Shown piece by piece: positions 15,904-25,131 of a stretch of 64,000 nt of DNA. The position numbers and the translations under genes are program-made. The notes below the pieces were generated by a model that worked only from the letters and a program-made list of their open reading frames with translations, searched no databases and was not told where the DNA came from. Numbering within the stretch: position 1 is the first letter of the stretch; each line of letters starts with the position of its first letter. This DNA is from Microbacterium mangrovi (GTDB lineage Bacteria; Actinomycetota; Actinomycetes; Actinomycetales; Microbacteriaceae). Location of the stretch: the NCBI RefSeq assembly GCF_000802305.1, contig NZ_JTDK01000014.1:62001-126000 (forward strand). Direction: 5' to 3'.

Positions 15904-17238
15904 TCAGACGGTGATGCTCGGTGTCGGCGCGAAGGCGTTCACCGCCATATCGGCGACAACTTCGTCCGCCGTGCCCGAGTCGATTATCCTGTTGGAGTCC
16001 GAGCGGGGGTCAACCAAAACAGTGACGACTGCCATGTCATCTCGCGCGTCGGTGGCCAATAGCGCGTCCACCTGCGCGGCGAAGCACGAATCGCTCGCCT
16101 CGCTGCTCACGTCCATCGCGACCACATGGTTGTTGGCTAGGTGGTTCCGACGTCCGGCCGTCAGTCGGATCGCGACAGGGGTCGCGCCGAGCGGAGTGAC
16201 AGTCGTGGAGTCGAGAATGACCGAGAGGTGGTTGCCGATGACGGAGTTGTTGCTCCCGTCGATGCGAATGAGACCATGCTCGTCGTCCAAGCCGTTGTCG
16301 ATGCCGAGGAACGGCGTCCACGGTTCGGCATCCCGGAGTAAGTGGTTAGAGGCGACGAGATTCTCCGAGCTTCCGGCCCCCAGGACGACCATGCCCGGGT
16401 AGAACGAGTGCAGACGGTTATTGGTGATGCTTGACCTGGAGACGCCCGCGAAGTGCACGCTGCTCGCGCCTCGAGGAAAGACGTTATTCGCGGTCACCAG
16501 GAGACCACCGTGGTTTTCGGCGTAGATGGAGTACCCCTTGAAGCCGGCCCCGATCAGATTGTCGGTGATCTTCGATGCCTGCCCCCAGCCACGGAGTTCG
16601 ATGCAGGTGCCGCACTCCGCGATGAAGTTGTCGTGGATCGACAGGGCGTCTGCGTTGTAGATCGTGATGCCATGCTCGAGGTAGACGAACCCCATCTCGT
16701 TCACACGGAAGGAGTCGTTGGCGTCCGCGACGTAGATTCCCGTCTTCCCGTTGGCGTAGGTGTTCTCCGGGTCCGGGTGTGAGCCGTCCGCTACGAAGTG
16801 CAGCCCATCGATGCAGAAGTTCGAGAACTCCACCGAGCTGATGCGAGGGTTCCCGGTCCGGGCCACGTAGAAGGCAGCGCCGGCCGCTTCATCGTTGCCG
16901 GGGTCAGGGGGGAGGTCGACAAGGATACGGCTTCCCCCTGGCCAGAGCTCGTGCAGATCCCGCCACTCGTCTTCGGGCACGTTGTAACGGATGCTCGACG
17001 ACGTGAAACCGTGCCCTGAGCCCTCGATGCGAAGGAAGCTGATGTCTATGGTGACCTGAGTACGGAGACGATAATCCCCCGGGGGAATGGAGATGACAGC
17101 GCCCGGTCGGCCACCCATTTCCGTCAGTTTCTGACGTTCCTTGACGTCAGCGATGATGCTGTTGATGACCTCACCGATGTCATCGGCGGCGTCGCCGGTC
17201 GGCCACGTCGTTACGTCGTAGCAATTCGTTCTCGACAT
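15904..17238 (-). CDS. Second GH91 protein, cytosolic (DFA III hydrolase or fructotransferase)
   Basis: A 444-residue GH91 beta-helix protein, clearly homologous to the neighbour (CYDVTTW, IGEVINSIIADVKERQ, GSGHGF, NVFPRGASS, FYPGMV). The catalytic pair is conserved as Asp197 and Glu208 in DALSIHDNFIAE. It has no signal peptide: ATG 17238 with AGGGAAG seven bases upstream begins directly with the family's first strand. In the known family, leaderless members include intracellular DFA III hydrolases. It is also co-directional with the fructokinase and ABC permease genes, which suggests cytosolic opening of imported DFA to inulobiose. A cytosolic fructotransferase is the alternative. Confidence 0.88.
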   Translation of the reverse strand: MSRTNCYDVTTWPTGDAADDIGEVINSIIADVKERQKLTEMGGRPGAVISIPPGDYRLRTQVTIDISFLRIEGSGHGFTSSSIRYNVPEDEWRDLHELWPGGSRILVDLPPDPGNDEAAGAAFYVARTGNPRISSVEFSNFCIDGLHFVADGSHPDPENTYANGKTGIYVADANDSFRVNEMGFVYLEHGITIYNADALSIHDNFIAECGTCIELRGWGQASKITDNLIGAGFKGYSIYAENHGGLLVTANNVFPRGASSVHFAGVSRSSITNNRLHSFYPGMVVLGAGSSENLVASNHLLRDAEPWTPFLGIDNGLDDEHGLIRIDGSNNSVIGNHLSVILDSTTVTPLGATPVAIRLTAGRRNHLANNHVVAMDVSSEASDSCFAAQVDALLATDARDDMAVVTVLVDPRSDSNRIIDSGTADEVVADMAVNAFAPTPSITV

Positions 17239-17291
17239 CAACGATCTTCCCTACTTTCTGTATTGATGTTCTTGTGTTCGTTGATCGCCGG

Positions 17292-18215
17292 TTAGTCGAC
17301 CGGCACCGACCGCGCGCGCAACAAGGCCGCCCGCGTTTCGCTCGCCCAAGGCAGGTCCGCGCCGGCTCGCGACACGGTGATAGCAGCGGCCCGAACGGCG
17401 TCCTCCCCGAAGTCACGTAGAGTTCCGCGATCGTTCGGGATGCCTGCGCCGAGCAGACTCTGGATGAGGGAGGCCATGAAGGTGTCGCCGGCGCCGACGG
17501 TGTCGACGACACTCACAGTGGGAGCAGTAATCTCGACGAGATGGTCCTGTGTTGCGATCACAGCGCCTTCGCCGCCGCGGGTGACTGCGACGAGCTTCGG
17601 TCCGAGGCTGAGGACGGCATCGATCACGGCGTCTGCTCCCAGGTCCGGGTAGAGCCATGCGGCGTCTTCGTCGCTCATCTTCACCGCCGCGACGATCGTG
17701 GCGGTCGTCTCGAAGATCCTTCGTGCTGCATCCCGTGACGGCATGAGAGCTGGTCGGATGTTCGGGTCGAAGGTAATGATCTGCGCTTCCGAATCGCGCA
17801 GCAGTTGCTGCACGCTTTCGGCGCCAGGCTGCAGGAACGCGCCGATCGACCCGGTGTGCACTGCCCGGGAGGGGACCACGTTGGGGGCGGGGAAGGCATC
17901 CCACGTGACGTCGAATTCGTAGCGGGCTTGGCCGTCCGCGGCGACATGGGCGATCGCCGTCGATGTCTGCGGGAGAACGAGCGTCTCCGGGAGCACTGTG
18001 ACGTTCGACTGCCGGAGGTGCTCGGCGACCATCAACCCATGCCGGTCGTGCCCGAGCTGGGTCAGCAGCGCGCAGTGGACGCCGAGACGCCCGAGGCCGA
18101 GCGCGACGTTCGTGGGGCTGCCTCCGACGTGCTCAGTGGTCCCGGAGGGCGTCTCCACGATGTCGATGAGAGCTTCGCCGATGACGAGGACATCGGTGTC
18201 TTGCCGCGTGGTCAT
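17292..18215 (-). CDS. PfkB-family fructokinase (first copy)
   Basis: A 307-residue ribokinase/PfkB-superfamily sugar kinase. The N-terminal signature GEALIDIVE with EHVGGSPTNVALGLGRLG lies at about residues 12-45. The C-terminal DTVGAGDTFMASL holds the catalytic Asp and anion hole. FDPNIRPALM and SDEDAAWLYP are typical of fructokinases. It phosphorylates free fructose released by GH32/GH91/GH172 hydrolysis. The start is three bases after the permease stop, so it belongs to the same leftward operon. It is about as long as the copy at 32229 and aligns along its length. Confidence 0.88.
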   Translation of the reverse strand: MTTRQDTDVLVIGEALIDIVETPSGTTEHVGGSPTNVALGLGRLGVHCALLTQLGHDRHGLMVAEHLRQSNVTVLPETLVLPQTSTAIAHVAADGQARYEFDVTWDAFPAPNVVPSRAVHTGSIGAFLQPGAESVQQLLRDSEAQIITFDPNIRPALMPSRDAARRIFETTATIVAAVKMSDEDAAWLYPDLGADAVIDAVLSLGPKLVAVTRGGEGAVIATQDHLVEITAPTVSVVDTVGAGDTFMASLIQSLLGAGIPNDRGTLRDFGEDAVRAAAITVSRAGADLPWASETRAALLRARSVPVD

Positions 18216-18218
18216 CGA

Positions 18219-19058
18219 TCAGCCTTTGACCGAGCCGAGCGTGAGCCCGGCGACGATGTGGCGCTGGAGAGCGAGGGTGAGGAGGATGACCGGGATCGAG
18301 TACAGCACGGAGAGGGCCGTCATGGTGCCCCAGTCGAGCCCGAACTGACTCTGGAAGTTCGCGATCATGACGGGCGTGGTCACGGCACGCACCGAGGTGA
18401 GCAGCAGGGCGAAGATGAAGTCGTTCCATGAAGCCAGGAACGCGAAGATCGCGGTGACCGCGATGCCGCCCTTCGTCACCGGGAGGATCACGCGCCAGAG
18501 CGCACCGAGCCGGGAGCAGCCGTCCACGCGAGCGGCCTCCTCGAGCTCGGTGGGCACCGATTCGAAGAAGCTCGCCATCAGCCAGATGGACAGCGGCAGG
18601 GAGATTGTCGTCTGTGCGATCGCAAGCGCGATGGACGTGTCGGACATCCCGAGGTTGTGGAACACGGTGATGAGAGGCGTACCGACCACGATCGCCGGCA
18701 CCATCCGCATCACAAGCGCCATCAGGATGAACACGCGTCCGAGTCGGGTGCGGTACCGGGTGACGGCATACGCCGCCGGGACGGCGAGCACAAGCGAAAG
18801 CAGGGTGCTGATGATCGCCGTGTCGATGCTGTTGATGAAGGAGGCCACGACCCCGTCCGTCTGCAGCGCCTTGACATAGTTGTCGATCGTCCAGACGGAG
18901 GGGAGGATCTTCGGGGGAATGGCGTTCGTCTCGATCGGGATCTTGAACGAGGTGAACAACATGTACACGAAAGGGAACGCGTACAGCACGATGGCGATCG
19001 CGAGCGCGACCCAGATGATGGTGCGGGTACTCCACCGGCGGCTTTCAAGCCCGTTCAT
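18219..19058 (-). CDS. Sugar ABC transporter permease, MalG type (first system)
   Basis: A 279-residue inner-membrane permease with six predicted helices. The cytoplasmic EAA loop that docks the ATPase reads ELEEAARVDGCSRLGALWRV. The N-terminal helix ends with AFPFVYMLFTSFK, typical of the carbohydrate-uptake-1 (CUT1) family. It overlaps the upstream permease by four bases. Together with the binding protein encoded upstream it forms one importer. The locus has no ATPase gene, so a shared MsiK-like ATPase elsewhere in the genome is expected. Likely substrates are DFA or short fructans, inferred from neighbours. Confidence 0.9.
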   Translation of the reverse strand: MNGLESRRWSTRTIIWVALAIAIVLYAFPFVYMLFTSFKIPIETNAIPPKILPSVWTIDNYVKALQTDGVVASFINSIDTAIISTLLSLVLAVPAAYAVTRYRTRLGRVFILMALVMRMVPAIVVGTPLITVFHNLGMSDTSIALAIAQTTISLPLSIWLMASFFESVPTELEEAARVDGCSRLGALWRVILPVTKGGIAVTAIFAFLASWNDFIFALLLTSVRAVTTPVMIANFQSQFGLDWGTMTALSVLYSIPVILLTLALQRHIVAGLTLGSVKG

Positions 19059-19939
19059 CGGTCTTCACTTCCTGGCCGCCAGATCAGCGTGACGGCGGCG
19101 ACTGACGCCAGCAGCATGCCGACGAGGTAGACGGTGCCCATGGCGCTTGCCAGGCCGGGGTCGCCGTTTGCGATCTGGGTGTTGTAGATGAGCAGAGAGA
19201 GGGTCTCGGTCGAGTTCTGCGGGCCCCCGTTGGTCATCACGACGATCGTGTCGAAAGCACGGGCAGCGTCGACGCCGCGCACGATGAGCGCCACGGCGAT
19301 CACGGGTCGCAGCATCGGGATGACGATTCGGATCAGCAAGGTCGGGTAGCGGGCTCCGTCGATGCGTGCCGCTTCGAGGACGTCTGCGGGGATGTTCTGC
19401 AGGCCGGCGAACAGCACTAGCGTGATGAACGAGGTGGTCAGCCAGATGTCGGGGAGCGCGACCGCGAACAGGGCCACGTTCGGGTCGCTCAGCCAGCCGA
19501 TCGCGTCGGGGCTGGGGATGAGGTGCGCCTCGTAGAGCAGCTGGTTGACGATCCCGGAGTTGTCGATCAGCAGGAACCGCCACAGCAGGCCGGCGACGAT
19601 CGGAGCAATCATCAGCGGATAGAGGAAAACCGTGCGGAAGACCCGCGATGCGTTCCCGAGCGACGTGAACAGCAGAGCGACGATGAGGCCGAGCGCGAAC
19701 TCGAAGAACACGACGATGATCGTGTAAGCCACGGTGCGCCACGCCGAATTGGCGAACGCGGGCGACGTGAACGTCTCGACGTAGTTGGCAAACCCGACGA
19801 ACTTGTGGGGAGCGTCGGAGATCGGGTTGTACGTGAAGAAGCTGTCCGTGACGAACCGGACGAGCGGCCACGCGACGAAGAGCGCGAGGAAGAGCGCGGC
19901 AGGAAACAGGAGCCAAGCGGCGAAGCGCTTGTCGCTCAT
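19055..19939 (-). CDS. Sugar ABC transporter permease, MalF type (first system)
   Basis: A 294-residue CUT1 permease with six predicted helices and an EAA loop, VLEAARIDGARYPTLLIRIV. The MLRPVIAVALIVRGVDAARAFD and TNGGPQNSTETLSLLIY segments are typical of MalF-like subunits. ATG 19939 (MSDKRFAAWLLFP) is preferred. Earlier in-frame starts would read back through the intergenic hairpin, and a GTG at about 19966 remains possible. A strong hairpin separates it from the binding-protein gene, a usual device for making more binding protein than permease. Confidence 0.9.
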   Translation of the reverse strand: MSDKRFAAWLLFPAALFLALFVAWPLVRFVTDSFFTYNPISDAPHKFVGFANYVETFTSPAFANSAWRTVAYTIIVVFFEFALGLIVALLFTSLGNASRVFRTVFLYPLMIAPIVAGLLWRFLLIDNSGIVNQLLYEAHLIPSPDAIGWLSDPNVALFAVALPDIWLTTSFITLVLFAGLQNIPADVLEAARIDGARYPTLLIRIVIPMLRPVIAVALIVRGVDAARAFDTIVVMTNGGPQNSTETLSLLIYNTQIANGDPGLASAMGTVYLVGMLLASVAAVTLIWRPGSEDR

Positions 19940-19998
19940 TCCCCGCCGGCGGCGGGCGCGAGGCACGGGGGAACTCGACTGGGGTGCTGTCGGGTGGA

Positions 19999-20026
19999 GG
20001 CGGGCGGTCCCGGAGGACCGCCCGCC
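19999..20026 (-). terminator. Hairpin between binding-protein and permease genes (first system)
   Basis: A perfect 12-bp GC stem (19999-20010 with 20015-20026) and a CGGA loop, eight bases beyond the binding-protein stop. It is a likely partial terminator or mRNA stabiliser lowering permease expression. Confidence 0.7.
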
Positions 20027-20033
20027 CGTGAGA

Positions 20034-21338
20034 CTACTTGGAGACAATGGAGTTCACCTGTTGTGCGGCTGCCTGCAGCAGCTGACTGTTGTTCGCTCCG
20101 GGCACGACCGCCTTCTGCAGCATCGGGACCAGGGCGTTGTCGACGATGTTCTGCCAGTGGGGGCTGGAGGGTCGCGAGATGGTCGCCGGTGCCGAGAGCG
20201 TCTCGATCATCGGTCGGTAGGCGGCGTAGCCGGGCTTGTCCTCGAACTGCTTCAGCACCGAGATGCGTGCGACCAGGCCAAGCGAGGTGGTCGCGCTCAG
20301 CGCCTGGTGGTCGTACGCGAACTTCACGAAGTCCATCGCGGCGGTCGGGTTCTTGCCGGCCTTCGGGATGCTGAGGTAGAAGGGCCCGGGGACGCCCGCG
20401 ATGCCGGCGGGGCCGGCGGGCAGCGCGGCGACGCCGATTTTGCCGTAGACCGGCGACGAGGTGGGCACCTGTCGGTAGGCGTGTGCCCAGAACTGCATCA
20501 TGGCAGTCTTGCCCTGGTAGAACTGGTTCTGCACCGCGTTCCAGTCCGCGGCGGCCGTTCCGGGGGGCGCGTACTTGACGAGGCTGGTGTAGTAGTCCAG
20601 CGCTTTCAGGCTGTACGAGTCGCCGAGCGTGGACGCGGTGCCCGCGGGGTTGAGGACCATGTTCTTCTCACCGGCCTGCGACAGCGTCGACAGGTACTGG
20701 GTTTCGACCGCCCCCGGAAGCCCGGTGCCGTAGAGGCTGCCCTTGGTGAAGAACTTCGCGATGTCGCTGTACTGCTGCCAGGTGGTCGGCGCGGCGAGCG
20801 GGTACCCGAATTCGCTCTGGAACGCCGTCTTGTTCTTGGCGTTGTTGAAGAGGTCGGTGCGGTAGTAGACGATTTCGGAGTTGGCGAACGCCGGAACGCC
20901 GACGTAGTTGCTGCCGCCGCCCTTGGCTTCGTCGAGGATGGCGGGGAAGTTGTCGCTCTTGACCTCTGCGGTGAAGAAGCTGTTCAACGATGTGAGCCCG
21001 TCCTTGAAGGCGGGCAGCCAGATCGCGTCCAGCGCGGCGACGTCGAAGGAGATGCTTCCGGACGACAGCTCGCTGTTGACCCGGTTGTACAGGCCGTTGT
21101 AGGGGAGCTCGACGAATTTGACGGTGGTGCCCTTGTCCTTCTTGTACAGGTCGGCGATGGGCTGGAGCTCCGCGTGGCCTCCCGCCTCCACCAGGACTGT
21201 GAGGGTCTTGGGGCCGGAGCTGCTGGTGCCCCCGGCCCCGCAACCGCTGAGGGTGATTGCGGCGACTGCGGCGATGGCCACCGCGGATGCTGTGGTTGCG
21301 CTGCGTCCCCCGGGACGCAGCAAGTGGCGAAGCTTCAT
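20034..21338 (-). CDS. Sugar ABC transporter substrate-binding lipoprotein (first system)
   Basis: A 434-residue CUT1-type binding protein. ATG 21338 (MKLRHLL) begins a signal peptide with hydrophobic core and lipobox TLSGC, so the mature protein is lipid-anchored outside the membrane. The mature part shows the SBP_bac_1 pattern: LTVLVEAGGHAELQPIADLYKK, DVAALDAIWLPAF, GVPAFANSEIVYYRTD, and a C-terminal AMDFVKFAYD. It is the first gene of the leftward operon (binding protein, two permeases, fructokinase, GH91). Its promoter is embedded in the palindrome at 21404-21436 and shared back-to-back with a LacI gene. Confidence 0.92.
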   Translation of the reverse strand: MKLRHLLRPGGRSATTASAVAIAAVAAITLSGCGAGGTSSSGPKTLTVLVEAGGHAELQPIADLYKKDKGTTVKFVELPYNGLYNRVNSELSSGSISFDVAALDAIWLPAFKDGLTSLNSFFTAEVKSDNFPAILDEAKGGGSNYVGVPAFANSEIVYYRTDLFNNAKNKTAFQSEFGYPLAAPTTWQQYSDIAKFFTKGSLYGTGLPGAVETQYLSTLSQAGEKNMVLNPAGTASTLGDSYSLKALDYYTSLVKYAPPGTAAADWNAVQNQFYQGKTAMMQFWAHAYRQVPTSSPVYGKIGVAALPAGPAGIAGVPGPFYLSIPKAGKNPTAAMDFVKFAYDHQALSATTSLGLVARISVLKQFEDKPGYAAYRPMIETLSAPATISRPSSPHWQNIVDNALVPMLQKAVVPGANNSQLLQAAAQQVNSIVSK

Positions 21339-21403
21339 CACTTCGGATCCGTTCTGTGATGTGGATTGAACAGGGCCAACACGCTGGGCAGCGTGCCGAC
21401 ACG

Positions 21404-21436
21404 TCGACAATACGATTTGCCAAATCGTATTGTCAA
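21404..21436. promoter_or_regulatory. Symmetric bidirectional promoter built on a perfect 27-bp operator
   Basis: ACAATACGATTTG (21407-21419), one C, and its exact complement (21421-21433) form the operator. Leftward, TTGACA (21436-21431) and TATTGT (21412-21407) are 18 bases apart. Rightward, TCGACA (21404-21409) and TATTGT (21428-21433) are also 18 apart. One bound LacI dimer would block both the ABC operon and the lacI/GH32 operon. Confidence 0.8.
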
Positions 21437-21515
21437 GCGGTAGAACTGTATTGTTCGGTTGGAGGGTCTGCAGTCTACGAAAGACGGCGGCTCAGGCCGT
21501 TCAGGGAGGGCGATC

Positions 21516-22562
21516 ATGCCGGCAAGAACTGTGGGTATCAAGGATGTGGCCGCGGCGGCGGGCGTCTCTGTCACGACCGTGTCGCATGTGCTCAACGATG
21601 TGCCCCACACCCGCACGAGCGAAGAGACGAAGGAAAGGATCCGGACCGCCGCGGAGGCGCTCGGGTACCGCCCGAATCGGCTGGCTCGAGGGTTGCGCAC
21701 CCGGACATCGGAGATGGTCGGGCTCGTCACCGAAGAGATCGCGACCACCCCGTACGCCGGCCAGATCATCCTTGGCGCACAGGAAGCCGCCACCAGTCGG
21801 AACCTCGCTCTTGCCATCATCAACGCCAGCTTGAACCGCGAACTCGAGGTCGGGCCGGAGGAGATTCGCTCCCTTCTCGAGCGTCACGTCGACGGCATTA
21901 TCTACGCCACGGTCTTCCACGATGAGGTCGTTCCGCCCGCCGAGATGCGCAAGTCGCCGTCCGTCCTCATCGGTGCGCGTGACGCGACGGGGGAGATTCC
22001 GTCGGTCGTGCCGGACGAGCGCGCGGGAGCCGCGAGCGTCGTGGACATGCTCGCCGGTCGCGGCCACCGTCGGATCGCGTTCCTGGCAAGCTCCGTCGAC
22101 GTCCCAGCGACGCGAGGACGAGCCGTCGGGTACGCCGAGGCCATGGCGTCTGCCGGACTCGACACCAGCGGGCTGATCGTCGAGGGGGACTCGGAGGCCG
22201 GCGGGGGATACGCCGCCGCCCTCGCTGTGCTCAACCGCCCGAAAGACGTCAGACCGACCGCCGTCTTCTGCTACAACGACCGAATGGCCATGGGCGCATA
22301 CCGCGCCGTCGCCGAACTGGGCCTGCGCATACCGGATGATGTCTCGATCGTCGGGTTCGACGACCAGGCTCCGCTTCCCCGGAGCCTCTTCCCCGCGCTG
22401 ACGACCGTCGCCCTCCCGCACTACGACATGGGCGCCTGGGCGTTGAACACCCTCGCGGACCAGATCGCCGGGCACGCCGAAAACCGGCTGCTGGCATCCC
22501 ACCCCACCCTCTTGGCATGCCCGATCGTCGCGGGCGACTCCGTTTCTGCCCCCAGGGCTTAG
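21516..22562 (+). CDS. LacI-family repressor (first, likely fructan regulator)
   Basis: A 348-residue LacI/GalR regulator. The HTH and hinge lie at about residues 6-60 (IKDVAAAAGVSVTTVSHVLN, then LGYRPNRLARGLR). A periplasmic-binding-protein-like effector domain ends with DDVSIVGFDDQAPLP. ATG 21516 is chosen for AGGGAGG eight bases upstream. It lies divergent from the ABC operon across the symmetric operator and directly ahead of a GH32 gene. It is thus probably an autoregulated repressor of both directions, and of the first GH91 gene through the matching site at 13977-13991. The effector is presumably a fructose-containing sugar. Confidence 0.9.
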   Translation: MPARTVGIKDVAAAAGVSVTTVSHVLNDVPHTRTSEETKERIRTAAEALGYRPNRLARGLRTRTSEMVGLVTEEIATTPYAGQIILGAQEAATSRNLALAIINASLNRELEVGPEEIRSLLERHVDGIIYATVFHDEVVPPAEMRKSPSVLIGARDATGEIPSVVPDERAGAASVVDMLAGRGHRRIAFLASSVDVPATRGRAVGYAEAMASAGLDTSGLIVEGDSEAGGGYAAALAVLNRPKDVRPTAVFCYNDRMAMGAYRAVAELGLRIPDDVSIVGFDDQAPLPRSLFPALTTVALPHYDMGAWALNTLADQIAGHAENRLLASHPTLLACPIVAGDSVSAPRA

Positions 22563-22591
22563 TTGCCTGATCCCTTCGCGAAAGGACCCGC

Positions 22592-23851
22592 ATGCGTCCC
22601 GCATTCCACTTCACCTCGGCGTCCGGGTGGATCAACGACCCGCTCGGGCTGACCTTTCGTGACGACCGATATCACCTCTTCTACCAGTACGTGCCGGAAA
22701 CGACCCGATGGGTTCCGCAATGCCGATGGGGTCACGCGACATCGACGGACCTGCTGACGTGGGAGGCGCACGCGATCGCGCTCGAACCCGGTGAAGGGGA
22801 CGGCGGATGCTGGTCAGGGAGCGTCGTCGTCGATGAATCAGATCGAACCACGATGTTCTACACGTCCGTGGACGACAAGGCCTTCGAGATCGGCAACGCC
22901 AGGATCGCACGCCCAGCCGTCGGAAGCGCCACGAGCTGGGAGAAGTGGGACAAGGGTCAGATCGTCGCTCAGCTCCCCGACGGCGAGAGCGTCGTCGCGT
23001 TCCGAGACCCGTTCGTCTTCCACGACGGTGCACGCTGGCGGATGCTGATCGGCTCGGGCCGCACGGATGGCACAGCCATCGCATACGGGTACGTCTCCGA
23101 CGACCTCGACACCTGGACCTATGGTGGCATCGTCGCGTCGCGCCACAAGAGTGAACGCGACGAACTCTGGACAGGGTCCGTCTGGGAGTGCCCGCAGCTG
23201 GTCGAGATCGATGGACGGTGGGTCCTCATCGTCTCGGTCTGGGAACCCACCCGCCCGCACTACACGGCATACGCGCTCGGCGACCTCGATGACGGCCGAT
23301 TCGTGCAGGAGTCGCCTTGGCAGCGACTGACGTTCGGACCGTCGTACTACGCAGGAGCCGTGTTCCGCAACGACGCAGGCGCGCCCGGCATCATCTACTG
23401 GCTTCGCGACGTGACGGACCCGGAGGGGGAATGGGCCGGCGCGCACAGCGTTCCCCATCAGCTGACGCTGAAGGACGGCACGCTCCAGATCACCCTGCCG
23501 CAGAGTCTCCTCCAGCACCGCGGCGAAGCAATCCCGCTTGAGAACCTGGCGCACACCCCCGTGAGTCTCGGCCGAGCGTTCGACGTCGAATGGACCGGCG
23601 GAGGCCAGCTGTCACTCGATGAAGCTGACCGAAACGTGTTCCGACTCGAGCGGGTCGATGGCATCCTCACCGCCGTGGCCGACGCCGGAACGTGGAGCGT
23701 TCCCTGCACCGGCCCGGTACGACTCCTTACCGACGGCTCCGTCGTGGAACTGATCGGCTCGTTCGGAGCGCTTGCCTTCCCCGCTCCGCGAGCAGGCCAC
23801 GGGATATTCTCCGCTGACCAGGCGAGCGGGTCCGCGTTCCGCCTCACATGA
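22592..23851 (+). CDS. GH32 beta-fructosidase (first copy)
   Basis: A 419-residue family GH32 enzyme. The nucleophile is Asp16 in GWINDPLG, the transition-state stabiliser Asp139 in FRDPF, and the acid/base Glu199 in VWECPQL. A five-bladed propeller occupies about residues 1-290 and a C-terminal beta-sandwich the rest. No signal peptide is present, so it is cytosolic and should act on imported oligofructans or inulobiose. ATG 22592 has AAAGGA seven bases upstream. It follows the lacI gene by 29 bases and probably shares its transcript. It aligns with the GH32 at 30983. Confidence 0.93.
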   Translation: MRPAFHFTSASGWINDPLGLTFRDDRYHLFYQYVPETTRWVPQCRWGHATSTDLLTWEAHAIALEPGEGDGGCWSGSVVVDESDRTTMFYTSVDDKAFEIGNARIARPAVGSATSWEKWDKGQIVAQLPDGESVVAFRDPFVFHDGARWRMLIGSGRTDGTAIAYGYVSDDLDTWTYGGIVASRHKSERDELWTGSVWECPQLVEIDGRWVLIVSVWEPTRPHYTAYALGDLDDGRFVQESPWQRLTFGPSYYAGAVFRNDAGAPGIIYWLRDVTDPEGEWAGAHSVPHQLTLKDGTLQITLPQSLLQHRGEAIPLENLAHTPVSLGRAFDVEWTGGGQLSLDEADRNVFRLERVDGILTAVADAGTWSVPCTGPVRLLTDGSVVELIGSFGALAFPAPRAGHGIFSADQASGSAFRLT

Positions 23852-23929
23852 TCGGGGCGAGGCACCGATGTTGGGCCGCAGCAACCGCCGCATCCGCCAA
23901 ATCGTGGCATTGTGCTCGGGAGCGAAGTG

Positions 23930-24955
23930 ATGACCGCGACCCGTCGCCCCACGCTCGCTGACGTGGCGAAGCTTGCCGGCCTGTCGAAGGCAGCGGTCAG
24001 TCTCATCCTCAACGAACGACCCGGCACACGGCTATCCGATGACGCGGTCGCGCGTGCACGAGCTGCTGCACAGTCGCTGGGCTACAGGCCCAACCCCGCC
24101 GCGCGAAGCCTCCGGTCCGGGAAGACCCGAACCATCGGGTTCATCTCGGACCAAGTCACGATCACCCGTTTCGCGTCGTCCATGGTGCGGGGAGCCGTTC
24201 GAACCGCTCGCAAAGACGGCCACGCTGTGCTCATCGCAGAAACAGGCGACGGCCCGACGCAGCTCACAGACGCCGTCCAGGAGATGAGCGATCGCCGCGT
24301 CGACGGCATCCTCGTCGGCCTCATGGTCGCCCGCATGATCACCGTCCCGCCACCACGCCACGACATTCCCGTGGTCGTCGTCAACGGCATCACGCCCGAC
24401 GGGATGCCGAGCATCCTGCCCGACGAGTACACCGCGGGGAGACGGGTTGCCAACGTGCTGCTCGACGCGGGTCACCGAAGCATCGGCTTCATCGCGGATC
24501 TGCCGACCGTCGCAGTTGACCTGCGGCGGTCGGCCACGATCGCGCGCCGCGTCGCAGGAATCCGTGACGCGCTTCAGGCCCGACGAGTGACCCCAGTGGA
24601 ATCGATCGCTGAGGGCTGGTCAACCGAGCTCGGCTACGCGGAGGCACATCGAATGATGGACTCGCACCCGGGGCTCACCAGCATCATCGCGGCCACCGAC
24701 GGCGTCGCCCTCGGGATCTACCAGGCGCTCGGGGAGCGTGGGCTCCGCATCCCAGAAGACGTTTCCGTCGTCTCATTCGATGACGAGGATCTCGCCGCGC
24801 TCGTGCGCCCCGCCCTCACGACTGCCCGTCTCCCGTATGAAGACATGGCAAGCCGCGGGATCGAGATGCTGCTTGGGATAACGGAACCATCGCATCTGCT
24901 TCTCGCTATGCCGATCATCTCCCGCTCCTCCGTCAGCAGGCGGGAAGAAAACTAG
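23930..24955 (+). CDS. LacI-family regulator (second)
   Basis: A 341-residue LacI/GalR regulator. The HTH lies at about residues 8-30 (LADVAKLAGLSKAAVSLILN) with hinge LGYRPNPAARSLRSGK. An effector domain with IAATDGVALGIYQALGERG and EDVSVVSFDDEDL follows. ATG 23930 is preceded by GGGAG at seven bases, and GTG 23912 and 23927 are in-frame alternatives. GCCAAATCG at 23896-23904 resembles half of the first repressor's operator, so cross-regulation is possible. It follows the first GH32 by 78 bases. Its targets cannot be assigned from sequence; the convergent second ABC operon is one candidate. Confidence 0.88.
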   Translation: MTATRRPTLADVAKLAGLSKAAVSLILNERPGTRLSDDAVARARAAAQSLGYRPNPAARSLRSGKTRTIGFISDQVTITRFASSMVRGAVRTARKDGHAVLIAETGDGPTQLTDAVQEMSDRRVDGILVGLMVARMITVPPPRHDIPVVVVNGITPDGMPSILPDEYTAGRRVANVLLDAGHRSIGFIADLPTVAVDLRRSATIARRVAGIRDALQARRVTPVESIAEGWSTELGYAEAHRMMDSHPGLTSIIAATDGVALGIYQALGERGLRIPEDVSVVSFDDEDLAALVRPALTTARLPYEDMASRGIEMLLGITEPSHLLLAMPIISRSSVSRREEN

Positions 24956-25101
24956 CCGCGCGCCTCCTCGGGAAGGCGCCGCAGGCACCGCGTCGGTTCT
25001 GCTTCGAATGCGCCGCCAGTTCGGGCGTCCGACCACGGGCTGCCGACGCCGAGATGAAGGCGGCCAACACCCGCGGCAACGCAGAGTTGCCTTCCCACGT
25101 C

Positions 25102-25125
25102 CCGCCCGTTCCCCACCTGGCGGGC
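25102..25125. terminator. Weak hairpin between convergent lacI and permease genes
   Basis: CCCGCC (25102-25107) and GGCGGG (25120-25125) can pair around a 12-base loop, seven bases from the permease stop. The stem is short and no T run follows. Confidence 0.35.
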
Positions 25126-25131
25126 GAGTCT

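Noticed and set aside
19940..20047. Upstream ATG 20047 for the MalF-type permease
   Set aside because: It would overlap the binding-protein gene and translate through the intergenic hairpin into a Pro/Ser-rich leader not typical of permeases.
24956..25131. Hairpin candidate GCGCCT/AGGCGC just after the second lacI
   Set aside because: The stem is only six pairs with a large loop; not strong enough to list as a terminator.
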